From: Bacteroidota bacterium
GTDB lineage: Bacteria > Bacteroidota > Bacteroidia > Bacteroidales > VadinHA17
Length of the DNA stretch: 64,000 nucleotides
Assembly (NCBI GenBank): GCA_029547705.1
Contig: JAKPOU010000035.1
Coordinates: 124,001-188,000, forward strand
Direction: 5' to 3'
The notes under the pieces are model-generated. The model searched no databases. It was given only the letters and a program-made list of their open reading frames with translations, and had not been told where the DNA came from. A program made the position numbers and the translations under genes. Below are positions 36,065 to 44,035 of this stretch, piece by piece (position 1 is the first letter of the stretch; each line of letters opens with the position of its first letter).

Positions 36065-36526
36065 TCAGATAATCTTCAGGTTGTCCCCGCTTGTTATTTT
36101 TTCACAGTAGCGGCACTTGAGGGCAATATTTTTCTTTGAAATCACCTGAAAGCGGGTCGTTACATTTTCAAGGTTTGTAATGCATTTGGGATTCATGCAT
36201 TTTGCAATGGCAGTTATATAGTCAGGAACCTTCACCACCTTCTTTTCTACGACCATATAGTCTTTTATGATATTAAGCTTTGCCTCAGGGGCCACAAGGG
36301 CTATGCGGTTAATATCATTATCCTCGAAATATCTTTCAGAAATTTTTATAATCGCTTTGTGTCCGAGCTTTTTGCTTTCAAGATTTGTTCCGAATGTGAT
36401 CTGGTTTTCTATATGATCCAGGCCAAGTATCTGTATTACCTTGAAAAGGCTTTTCGCGGGCACATGGTCTATGACTGTGCCGTTCTGGATTGCGCTTACC
36501 ACAAGCTGCTGTTTTCCTCCTTTCAT
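36065..36526 (-). CDS. pyrI: Aspartate carbamoyltransferase regulatory chain
   Basis: A 153-residue regulatory subunit. The nucleotide-binding N-terminal part contains NGTVIDHVPA and KVIQILGL, and the zinc domain has CMNPKC (Cys-x4-Cys) and CRYC (Cys-x2-Cys) for the structural zinc. It binds nucleotides such as CTP or ATP to modulate PyrB in the first committed step of pyrimidine synthesis. It lies 10 bp after pyrB, as usual in Bacteroidota, so regulation should be allosteric in the assembled enzyme. Confidence 0.97.
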   Translation of the reverse strand: MKGGKQQLVVSAIQNGTVIDHVPAKSLFKVIQILGLDHIENQITFGTNLESKKLGHKAIIKISERYFEDNDINRIALVAPEAKLNIIKDYMVVEKKVVKVPDYITAIAKCMNPKCITNLENVTTRFQVISKKNIALKCRYCEKITSGDNLKII

Positions 36527-36536
36527 CTTTGTGCCT

Positions 36537-37448
36537 TTAGAAATTCAAATCAAGTAAGGTGCATAATATGGCCTGCCGGGTGTATACTCCGTTGAGTGCC
36601 TGTTCAAAATAGTAAGCTTTCGGATTGCTGTCAACGTCAGTATGAATTTCATTGACCCGTGGCAGAGGATGGAGAATTCTCAGATTCGCTTTCGTGTTCC
36701 GCAGCATGGAATTCCTGAGAACATATACATTCTTTACCTTCTCATATTCAATGGGATCGGAAAATCTTTCCTTCTGGACTCTTGTCATGTAAATGATATC
36801 AGCCCTGGAAATTATATCGGAAAAGTCGAGGTGTTCATAATACTTAAGTCCTGCATTATCAAGGTGGAGTTTAAACTCGTCGGGCACTCTCAATTCCTCC
36901 GGTGAGATGAAGTTGAATGTGGTGTTCCAGTGAGCCATTGCCATAAGAAGGGAATGAACAGTCCGGCCGTATTTGAGATCGCCGACCATGAAAACATTGA
37001 GGTTGTCAAGGCTTCCCTGCGTTTTTCTGATTGAATAGAGATCCAGAAGGGTCTGGGTCGGATGCTGGTTGGCTCCGTCTCCGGCATTGATCACCGGTAC
37101 AGTGGCAACCTCGCTCGCAAATCTCGCACTGCCTTCAAACGGATGCCTGATGACAATCAGATCAGCATAACTGTTGACCATCTTTATGGTGTCAAACAGG
37201 GTCTCACCTTTTGTTACACTGGAGATTGATGAGTCGGCAAAACCGACTATCTTTCCTCCCAGACGGTTTATGGCACTCTCAAAACTTAGCCGGGTTCTGG
37301 TGGATGGCTCAAAAAACAGAGTCGCTATCACCTTGCCTTCAAGCAGCTTTCCCACAGGCCGTAGTTCAAATTTACCTGCAAGGTCAAGAATTTCAAGAAT
37401 TTCTTCTTTACTGAAATCATCTATTGATACCAAGCTTCTGTTTCTCAT
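36537..37448 (-). CDS. pyrB: Aspartate carbamoyltransferase catalytic chain
   Basis: A 303-residue catalytic subunit. [14 protein letters not shown] (about 46-59) is the carbamoyl-phosphate site, [12 protein letters not shown] (about 128-139) and LHPLPRV near 260 complete the active site. It joins carbamoyl phosphate and aspartate to form carbamoylaspartate. First gene of pyrB-pyrI. A TAAATTTG element (complement of 37487-37494) lies about 39 nt upstream of the start, but no matching -33 element was found. Confidence 0.97.
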   Translation of the reverse strand: MRNRSLVSIDDFSKEEILEILDLAGKFELRPVGKLLEGKVIATLFFEPSTRTRLSFESAINRLGGKIVGFADSSISSVTKGETLFDTIKMVNSYADLIVIRHPFEGSARFASEVATVPVINAGDGANQHPTQTLLDLYSIRKTQGSLDNLNVFMVGDLKYGRTVHSLLMAMAHWNTTFNFISPEELRVPDEFKLHLDNAGLKYYEHLDFSDIISRADIIYMTRVQKERFSDPIEYEKVKNVYVLRNSMLRNTKANLRILHPLPRVNEIHTDVDSNPKAYYFEQALNGVYTRQAILCTLLDLNF

Positions 37449-37486
37449 TCATTTATGACTTTTAGAAAGCGTATCGCGTTACATAT

Positions 37487-37494
37487 CAAATTTA
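37487..37494 (-). promoter_or_regulatory. Probable -7 element of pyrBI
   Basis: TAAATTTG on the minus strand. The -33 position shows no TTG, so the promoter is only partly supported. Confidence 0.4.
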
Positions 37495-37561
37495 AAGAAC
37501 TTTAATGACTGACTGTTAAGTGTTAATAATTTATTTAAAACTTTAAACGGAGCTGTCCGGA

Positions 37562-38176
37562 TTAATCGCTATCAAGATACCTGTATTTCAGATCTTCAAT
37601 TCTTGAAAAGCGTGAAATTATTCTTTCTGTGGCCGAAGTTTCCATGAGGATTGTCATCCTGCATTCCAGGTCGAACATATGCTCCGACTGTTCCAGATCC
37701 TCTTCCTTAATTATCTTCATTACATCATTCATTGACTGATAGGGGAAAACCAGCTCATATCTGTCCCTTAGAACATGCTCGGTTATTATGGCATTTTCCA
37801 GGGCTGACCGGGCTGCAGTCCGGTAAGCATTGATAAGTCCTCCTGTTCCAAGAAGAGTTCCCCCGAAATATCTGGAAACGATGATAAGGATATTTGTGAG
37901 CCCGAAGGATCTTATCTGGCCGAGAATGGGACGGCCTGCGGTACCGGAAGGTTCTCCGTCGTCAAATGTTCTCCATTTTTCGCCCGAGACTCCCCTTACC
38001 CACGCATAGCAATTATGCCTGGCTTCATGATGTTCCTTTTTAACCGAATCCACAATCGGCTTTATCTCATCTGAATTTTTCAGGGGGCAGGCGAAAGAAA
38101 TGAATCGGCTTCCCTTTTCCCTGTAGAATCCTGAAGAAACTGATTGTATGGTCCGGTATTTCCCCTTGTTTTTCAT
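37562..38176 (-). CDS. YigZ/IMPACT family protein
   Basis: A 204-residue protein of the YigZ (IMPACT) family. RFISFACPLKNSDEIKPIV opens the N-terminal domain, and AWVRGVSGEKWRTFDDGEPSGTAGRPILG carries the family hallmark, here cited by DDGEPSGTAG, then VVSRYFGGTLLGTGGL. The C-terminal part is a ferredoxin-like UPF0029-type domain. The molecular function is poorly known; eukaryotic IMPACT regulates Gcn2. The frame extends nine codons upstream, but the ATG at 38176 agrees better with family length. Confidence 0.92.
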   Translation of the reverse strand: MKNKGKYRTIQSVSSGFYREKGSRFISFACPLKNSDEIKPIVDSVKKEHHEARHNCYAWVRGVSGEKWRTFDDGEPSGTAGRPILGQIRSFGLTNILIIVSRYFGGTLLGTGGLINAYRTAARSALENAIITEHVLRDRYELVFPYQSMNDVMKIIKEEDLEQSEHMFDLECRMTILMETSATERIISRFSRIEDLKYRYLDSD

Positions 38177-38260
38177 CGGCTGTACAAGGCATGCAAAATA
38201 CACTTTAGCTGCAATATTACCTAATTCCGTATTTCAGTTCAAGGTTTTCATAAATTTTGG

Positions 38261-38268
38261 TAAATTTG
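38261..38268 (+). promoter_or_regulatory. -7 element of the GroES-like gene
   Basis: TAAATTTG, 18 nt before the ATG at 38287. It lies downstream of the alternative TTG start at 38257 and argues for the ATG. No clear -33 TTTG was seen. Confidence 0.5.
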
Positions 38269-38286
38269 CATCTGACTAAAAATGAC

Positions 38287-38670
38287 ATGAGCGTATTGTT
38301 AGACGAAAAAGACCTGCAGAAACTTATTGTTATTGGCGACAGAATCCTTATCAAGCCAAAGACACCTCAGTCCAGGACAAAAAGCGGCCTTTTTCTGCCG
38401 CCCGGGGTTAATGAAAACGAGAAGGTTCAGATCGGATATGTCCTGAAGGTAGGACCCGGATATCCCATTCCCCAGGTTCAGGATACAGATGAGCACTGGA
38501 AGAACAAACCGGAAGAACCAAAATACGTTCCCCTACAGCCCAGGGAAGGCGACCAGGCAGTATATCTGCAGAACAGTGCCATTGAAATAGAATTCAACAA
38601 GGAAAAATATATAGTGGTGTCACAGTCCGCAATTTTGTTGCTGTTGCGTGATGAAGGCCTGTTTGAATAA
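38287..38670 (+). CDS. GroES-family co-chaperone-like protein
   Basis: A 127-residue Cpn10-fold protein. VIGDRILIKPKTP begins the domain, and the mobile-loop region RTKSGLFLPPG keeps a hydrophobic tripeptide comparable to the GroEL-contacting loop. GYVLKVGPG and AVYLQNSAIEIEFNKEKYIVV complete the barrel. An insertion after VGPG (YPIPQVQDTDEHWKNKPEEP) and a C-terminal LLLLRDEGLFE make it longer than standard GroES (about 90-97 residues). It is not beside groEL, so it is probably a second, divergent GroES-like protein found in Bacteroidota. Role unknown. A receiver-domain gene follows 12 bp later, suggesting co-transcription. Confidence 0.85.
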   Translation: MSVLLDEKDLQKLIVIGDRILIKPKTPQSRTKSGLFLPPGVNENEKVQIGYVLKVGPGYPIPQVQDTDEHWKNKPEEPKYVPLQPREGDQAVYLQNSAIEIEFNKEKYIVVSQSAILLLLRDEGLFE

Positions 38671-38682
38671 TTGGTTTAAAAA

Positions 38683-39078
38683 ATGCATGAGTCAATCCTG
38701 AAAGGGAAAAAAATCCTGATTGTGGAAGATGATCTGTCAAGCAGGTTGTATCTTAATAAAATTCTGGAGAAAACGGATGCGATACTGTTCAATGCCGGTG
38801 ACGGCAGGGAAGCACTGGAATATGTTGAAAATGATCCGGAAATTGACATAGTCCTTATGGATATCCAGCTTCCTGTAATGGATGGATATACTTCAGCCAG
38901 AAAAATAAGGGAACTTCGCCCGGAAGTGAAGCTTATTGCCCAGACTGCATACAGCTTTGCAGGGGACAAGGATGATATGAATGCATCAGGCTTCGATGAT
39001 TTCCTGATAAAGCCGATTTATTCGGCACAACTGATAGAGAAATTAGCTGCCTGTTTTAAACAGGATCCGGAAGTTTAA
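38683..39078 (+). CDS. Single-domain response regulator
   Basis: A 131-residue protein made of one receiver domain. The acidic pair is Asp16-Asp17, the phosphorylated residue Asp60 in IVLMDIQLP, with Thr88 and Lys110 (FLIKP) in the switch region. There is no output domain. The sequence resembles receiver domains cut from hybrid histidine kinases, so it may act by protein-protein contact or as a phosphorelay step. It is 12 bp downstream of the GroES-like gene. The cognate kinase is not in the window. Confidence 0.93.
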   Translation: MHESILKGKKILIVEDDLSSRLYLNKILEKTDAILFNAGDGREALEYVENDPEIDIVLMDIQLPVMDGYTSARKIRELRPEVKLIAQTAYSFAGDKDDMNASGFDDFLIKPIYSAQLIEKLAACFKQDPEV

Positions 39079-39122
39079 AGGGAATCAGTGTCTTTACAGA
39101 ATCCGTAAAAGCAGGAAACGGC

Positions 39123-40298
39123 CTATTCCGGATATACGGAAATATTTCTGAATTCCTTTCTGAAATCTTCAATTTCTTCTTTCCACCTTTCCCTTTCGTT
39201 TTTAATAGATCCCCTGTTCAGTAAAACTTTCCTCATTATTGAATCTCCCGACAATATGTCGAAGGGCATGAGTTTTTCCTCATATTCGTAAGGAGGGGGA
39301 TTGAATTTCAGGCTTCCTTCAGGAGAGGTTTCAATTATTGAATCGATCAGTTCAAGTGCAGTACCCACCGGATAATAATTCTCATGATCCGTGACATGTA
39401 TCTGTATGCCCCTGCAATATTCATCCTGGTATTTGTTGAAGGTGGGAATGAAATTGTGTATCCTGAAACGGCAACCGGGAATGTGTCTGCTGTCCAGCTC
39501 CTTTTTCAGTTTTTCCTCATTGATGAAGGGAGCTCCGGTCAGCTCAAAGGGAATCGTGGTCCCCCTTCCTTCGGAAACATTCAGAGCTTCGAACAGTACG
39601 GTCCCCGGATATACCACTGCTGTCTGAAGTGAAGGCATGTTGGGTGACGGCAATACCCACGGAAGCCCGGTCGTGCTGTAAAGGCTGTGGCGGTGCCAGC
39701 CTTTCATCCATAAAACCCTGACATCAGCCGAAGGATAATACTTAACTCTGATCCATTCGGCCATTTCCCCTACAGTCATTCTGTGGCACAGGGGAATACA
39801 GGCTCCGCCAACAAAAGTAAAATATTCTTCCTTCAGCACCGGACCGTCAAAAGGAAGTAATCCCACAGGATTGGGCCGGTCGAGTATCCATACCGGTATT
39901 CCCTTTTCACTGCATGCCTCAATACATAATTTCACCGTCCATATATAGGTATAGAGCCTTGCACCCACATCCTGAAGATCTATGACAAGGGCTTCTATTC
40001 CCTCCAGCATGGCTGCTGTCGGTTTACGGTTTTTTCCGTAAAGGCTGTAAACCGGAATATTGAGAACAGGGTCCTCTTCTCCTTCCCATTCAATCATATT
40101 GTCCTGTGTCTGTCCGAACAGGCCGTGCTGCGGCCCGAACACAGCAGCCAGATGACAGTCTTTATTGTTCCGGAAGATCTCCGTGATGTGAACAAAATCG
40201 CTGGTAATGCTTGGAGCATGACATAAAACCGCAATCTTCCTTCCCTTAAGAGGGGCGGGTAATTTCTCCCTCAGCTGTTCCAGACCTGTAAGTACCAT
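39123..40298 (-). CDS. DUF1343 protein, NamZ-like exo-N-acetylmuramidase
   Basis: A 391-residue protein of the DUF1343 family. Segments are GPQHGLFGQTQDNMIEWEG, LVIDLQDVGARLYTYIWT, DRPNPVG, and EGRGTTIPFELTGAPFI. Characterised members (NamZ, glycoside hydrolase family 171) remove terminal N-acetylmuramic acid from peptidoglycan fragments in cell-wall recycling. No signal peptide is visible; the N-terminus is MVLTGLEQLREKL, so the protein may be cytoplasmic or truncated at the start. No upstream ATG in frame was found. It is convergent with the receiver gene. Confidence 0.9.
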   Translation of the reverse strand: MVLTGLEQLREKLPAPLKGRKIAVLCHAPSITSDFVHITEIFRNNKDCHLAAVFGPQHGLFGQTQDNMIEWEGEEDPVLNIPVYSLYGKNRKPTAAMLEGIEALVIDLQDVGARLYTYIWTVKLCIEACSEKGIPVWILDRPNPVGLLPFDGPVLKEEYFTFVGGACIPLCHRMTVGEMAEWIRVKYYPSADVRVLWMKGWHRHSLYSTTGLPWVLPSPNMPSLQTAVVYPGTVLFEALNVSEGRGTTIPFELTGAPFINEEKLKKELDSRHIPGCRFRIHNFIPTFNKYQDEYCRGIQIHVTDHENYYPVGTALELIDSIIETSPEGSLKFNPPPYEYEEKLMPFDILSGDSIMRKVLLNRGSIKNERERWKEEIEDFRKEFRNISVYPE

Positions 40299-40412
40299 AA
40301 AAAATAAAAGATTACATATAAATTTCTTAAATGTACATGAAAAATTCCTGTTAAGAATATTCTTTCCTAGTTTTATGGGCTTTATTATTCATTCTTCAGA
40401 AAGAAAAGGACC

Positions 40413-42170
40413 ATGAAATATCTTAAAACCAGAATTTCCCTGTTGATTCTTCTGATTCCCATACTGGTATTGTCCTGCGGGGAAGGGACAATCCGGGTTT
40501 CAGTAGTTGAGACAACCGATATCCACGGGGTTATACTGCCTTATGATTTTATTGATATGAAACCCTTTGATGCATCACTGGCACATGCCTCATCATTTTT
40601 TAAAATGGCGGCCAGGGAGAAAGATGCGGTTTTTCTTCTTGACAATGGTGATAATATTCAGGGACAGCCGGCTGTGTATTACTATAATTACGTGGATACT
40701 CTTTCTCCGCACCTGATGTCTGATGTATTCAACTTTCTCGGTTATGATGCGGCTGCTGTCGGGAACCATGACATTGAAGCGGGACATTCCGTCTATGACC
40801 GTCTCAGGACGGAATACAATTTTCCGCTTCTTGCTGCAAATGCAGTTGATGTAAGTACGGGTGAACCCTATTTCAGCCCTTATGCATTACTTGAAAAAAA
40901 AGGAATTAAAATCGCAGTGCTCGGACTTACGACACCTTTTATCCCGAACTGGCTGCCGGAGGAACTTTATTCCGGGATGGAGTTCAGGGATATGGTCAGC
41001 ACGGCGGAATTCTGGATGCCAAGGATAAAAAAGGAAGAACCGGACCTGATAGTCGGACTTTTCCATTCAGGATGGAACAGTCAGAATACGGCTTATCATC
41101 CTATGGAAGAAAACGGATCTGCGGCAGTTGCCTACAATGTTCCGGGCTTCGACATTATTTTTACGGGACATGATCACCGGGTGGCCAATGAGACCTTTGT
41201 AAACAGGGAAGGGGATACTTTGCTGATATTAAACGGAGGAAGCAGGGCACAGAATATTGCAGTTGCTGAAATCGAATTTTCACTTAAGGGCAGGGGGAAA
41301 GTGATGAAAAAAAAGATACGGGGTCATATTGTAGAAACTGCATCTTTGCCCCCTGATGATGAATTCATGCAAAAATTCAGTTTGCAGGGGGAAGCTGTCA
41401 ATAAGTATGTGAGCAGGGTTATCGGCAATTCTGAATCAGATATTTCATCCCGTGATTCCTATTTCGGCTCATCACCATTTGTGGACATGATTCATTCCAT
41501 CCAGCTGAAACTCACAGGTGCCGATATTTCTTTTGCCGCCCCGCTTTCCTTTGATGAAGTGATCCGTAAGGGACCCGTTACGGTTGGTGACATGTTCAAG
41601 CTCTACAGGTTCGAAAATACGCTCTATACAATGAAGATGACCGGGGAAGAGATACGGAAATACCTTGATTACAGTTATTCCCTGTGGCTCAATCCCATGA
41701 AAGGCCCGGGGGATTTTCTTTTAAAGTACAGGCTTGACGATAACGGCAGGGTAAGAATTATTAACGGACGTGCATGGCTGAGAAACCAGTCCTATAACTT
41801 CGACTCTGCCGCAGGTCTTGATTATATTGCTGATGTGAGCAGGCCCGACGGGAAAATGGTAATTGTCAGATCCCTGAGTGATGGCAGGCCCTTCGAAAAG
41901 CACAAATACTACACTGTTGCACTTAATTCCTACCGTGGGAACGGCGGCGGGGGCCACCTGACAAGAGGTGCCGGAATCAAAGCGGAAGAACTGAAACAAA
42001 GGCTCATAAATTCCACGGAAAGGGATCTTCGCCATTTCATTCTGGGAGAGATTGAAGCCGGAAGGGTCTTAGCGCCCAAAGCATTGAAAAACTGGAAAAT
42101 AGTTCCTGAAAAATGGGTGGAAAACGCTGTTCCGCGCGAAACAGAGCTCCTGTTCGGCAAAACAAATTGA
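40413..42170 (+). CDS. 5'-nucleotidase/metallophosphatase lipoprotein
   Basis: A 585-residue envelope lipoprotein (signal peptide with LSCG, lipidated Cys22). The N-terminal metallophosphatase domain has DIHG, DNGDN, GNHDIE and GHDHR, the five metal-binding blocks, and the C-terminal 5'-nucleotidase domain begins about residue 330 and binds substrate. Such enzymes dephosphorylate extracellular nucleotides, 2',3'-cyclic nucleotides or UDP-sugars at the cell surface or periplasm. It is followed 68 bp later by an alkaline phosphatase, and the pair suggests phosphate or nucleoside scavenging. Confidence 0.93.
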   Translation: MKYLKTRISLLILLIPILVLSCGEGTIRVSVVETTDIHGVILPYDFIDMKPFDASLAHASSFFKMAAREKDAVFLLDNGDNIQGQPAVYYYNYVDTLSPHLMSDVFNFLGYDAAAVGNHDIEAGHSVYDRLRTEYNFPLLAANAVDVSTGEPYFSPYALLEKKGIKIAVLGLTTPFIPNWLPEELYSGMEFRDMVSTAEFWMPRIKKEEPDLIVGLFHSGWNSQNTAYHPMEENGSAAVAYNVPGFDIIFTGHDHRVANETFVNREGDTLLILNGGSRAQNIAVAEIEFSLKGRGKVMKKKIRGHIVETASLPPDDEFMQKFSLQGEAVNKYVSRVIGNSESDISSRDSYFGSSPFVDMIHSIQLKLTGADISFAAPLSFDEVIRKGPVTVGDMFKLYRFENTLYTMKMTGEEIRKYLDYSYSLWLNPMKGPGDFLLKYRLDDNGRVRIINGRAWLRNQSYNFDSAAGLDYIADVSRPDGKMVIVRSLSDGRPFEKHKYYTVALNSYRGNGGGGHLTRGAGIKAEELKQRLINSTERDLRHFILGEIEAGRVLAPKALKNWKIVPEKWVENAVPRETELLFGKTN

Positions 42171-42238
42171 CCGGACTGATGTTATAATGGCTAAACAGGA
42201 AATAATTTTATTAATATCAATACTGAAAATTTTATAAA

Positions 42239-43336
42239 ATGAAACTAAAAAGGAAACATCTGATTTTATTGTCTCTGGGTATTGTTCTGACCGGTTCGCT
42301 GCTTCTGCTTGCCCTTAGAAATGAACTGTCCTCCGGAAAGACTAAAAATATTATACTGTTTATTGGTGACGGCATGGGTGTGACTCACGTCACTGCCGGA
42401 ATCACAGTGAACAAAGTCCCCCTGAACCTTCAGAGGTTCCCCTATTCAGGCTTCAGCATGACCCAGTCGGCTGATAATTACATAACTGATTCGGCAGCCG
42501 GTGGTACTGCCATTGCATGCGGGGTGAAGACAAACAATGGAATGATCGGACTTAATCCTGATGGTTCGGTTGCAGCTTCAATCCTTGAGGTTCTGCATGA
42601 AAATGGACTGGCAACGGGCCTGGTTAGCACCAGTTCAATTACACATGCCACGCCGGCTTCATTCATTGCCCATAATTCCAGCAGGGGCAACTATGAGGAC
42701 ATAGCCCTGCACTTTCTGAACGGATCGGCAGACGTGTTTATCGGTGGCGGGGAAAATCATTTCCGGACGCGTGCTGACGGCAGGGACCTTGCAGCAGAAC
42801 TGGAGGAACAGGGCTTTGATCTTGTCTATACACTTGAAGACATGAAATCCTCGGCATCGGATAAGCTTGGCGCTTTGCTGGCAGAGGTGCACATGCCGCG
42901 CGAAAGCGAAGGCCGGACAGGAATACTTGAAAAAATGACAAAAAAAGCCATCGAAGTGCTCAGCCGGAGGAAAAACGGCTTCTTCCTGATGATAGAAGGT
43001 TCCATGATCGACTGGGGAGCCCATGCCAATGATCTGGATTATGTAACATCGGAACTTATTGATATGGACAGGGCGATCGGTGTTGCACTGGATTTTGCGG
43101 AGAAAGACGGACAGACCCTGGTTGTCATAACAGCAGATCATGAAACAGGCGGTCTGTCATTAACCGGGGGAAATGCGGATGAAGGAGAAGTAAGTGCACA
43201 TTTCGGAACAACCGACCATTCAGGGTCCATGGTTCCGATTTTTTCATATGGCCCGGGTGCTGCTGCTTTATCAGGTATCCATGATAATACATTCTTTTTT
43301 GATACATTTCTGAATCTTCTGAAAATCAGAAATTAA
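42239..43336 (+). CDS. Alkaline phosphatase (PhoA superfamily)
   Basis: A 365-residue phosphatase with an N-terminal membrane or signal segment (about 7-26). FIGDGMG (Asp44) binds metal, ITDSAAGGTAIACG carries the nucleophile Ser85, and ADHETGG and TTDHSG near the C-terminus hold further metal ligands. It hydrolyses phosphomonoesters outside the cytoplasm. It is smaller than E. coli PhoA, like other Bacteroidota proteins of this kind. It lies in the same direction after the 5'-nucleotidase gene and probably shares a phosphate- or nucleoside-acquisition role. No Pho box was identified. Confidence 0.95.
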   Translation: MKLKRKHLILLSLGIVLTGSLLLLALRNELSSGKTKNIILFIGDGMGVTHVTAGITVNKVPLNLQRFPYSGFSMTQSADNYITDSAAGGTAIACGVKTNNGMIGLNPDGSVAASILEVLHENGLATGLVSTSSITHATPASFIAHNSSRGNYEDIALHFLNGSADVFIGGGENHFRTRADGRDLAAELEEQGFDLVYTLEDMKSSASDKLGALLAEVHMPRESEGRTGILEKMTKKAIEVLSRRKNGFFLMIEGSMIDWGAHANDLDYVTSELIDMDRAIGVALDFAEKDGQTLVVITADHETGGLSLTGGNADEGEVSAHFGTTDHSGSMVPIFSYGPGAAALSGIHDNTFFFDTFLNLLKIRN

Positions 43337-43358
43337 TACACTGAAAGCAAATATTGCC

Positions 43359-43366
43359 TATATTTG
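43359..43366 (+). promoter_or_regulatory. -7 element upstream of queE
   Basis: TATATTTG, 35 nt before the ATG at 43402. It lies inside the longer open frame starting at TTG 43354, and so supports the downstream start. No clear -33 element. Confidence 0.45.
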
Positions 43367-43401
43367 TGCAGGTTCTGCAATTTAGAATACTGCAAAATAT
43401 C

Positions 43402-44031
43402 ATGGTTGAAAAATCCTCAGGCCGGTCGGAAGGTTTAAATCTACCTGTAGTTGAAGAGTTCCATTCAGTTCAGGGTGAAGGGTTTCATGCAGGGAAGGCA
43501 GCCTGGTTCATCAGACTGGGAGGCTGTGATGTGGGCTGCAACTGGTGCGACACCAAATTTGCATGGGATCCTTCTGTTCATCCACTGATTGATACTGACG
43601 ATGTAATAGAAAAAGCTGTAAAATCGGGTGCCGACTCCGTTGTTGTTACCGGCGGCGAACCCCTGATGTGGAATCTTGATTACCTCTGCGCCGGTCTGGG
43701 AGAAAATAAAATCAGGACTTTTCTTGAAACCTCGGGATGCTGCCCTCTGAGCGGGAAATGGGACTGGATCTGTCTTTCCCCGAAAAGAAATGCGCCCCCT
43801 CCGGATCTGATCTGCAGTATGGCCAATGAACTGAAAATCATTGTTGAGACAGCAGATGATTTTAAATGGGCTGAGAAATACCGTTCTCTTGTGAATAGTA
43901 AATGCGAGCTTTATCTTCAGCCGGAATGGAGCAGGTTTGAATCTGTCATTCCGGAAATTGTAAGCTACGTGCTTAAAAATCCTGCCTGGAAAATATCACT
44001 GCAGATTCATAAATATATGCATATACCCTGA
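43402..44031 (+). CDS. queE: 7-carboxy-7-deazaguanine synthase
   Basis: A 209-residue radical SAM enzyme of queuosine/7-deazaguanine synthesis. The cluster-binding Cys42-x3-Cys46-x2-Cys49 is CDVGCNWC, the unusual spacing is typical of QueE, and GGEPLMW (SAM binding) and FHSVQGEG (substrate side) agree with the family. It converts 6-carboxy-tetrahydropterin to 7-carboxy-7-deazaguanine. The frame extends 16 codons upstream from a TTG, but ATG 43402 follows a -7 element and fits family length. It is 4 bp ahead of the OmpA-family gene and may be co-transcribed. Confidence 0.95.
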   Translation: MVEKSSGRSEGLNLPVVEEFHSVQGEGFHAGKAAWFIRLGGCDVGCNWCDTKFAWDPSVHPLIDTDDVIEKAVKSGADSVVVTGGEPLMWNLDYLCAGLGENKIRTFLETSGCCPLSGKWDWICLSPKRNAPPPDLICSMANELKIIVETADDFKWAEKYRSLVNSKCELYLQPEWSRFESVIPEIVSYVLKNPAWKISLQIHKYMHIP

Positions 44032-44035
44032 GTGT

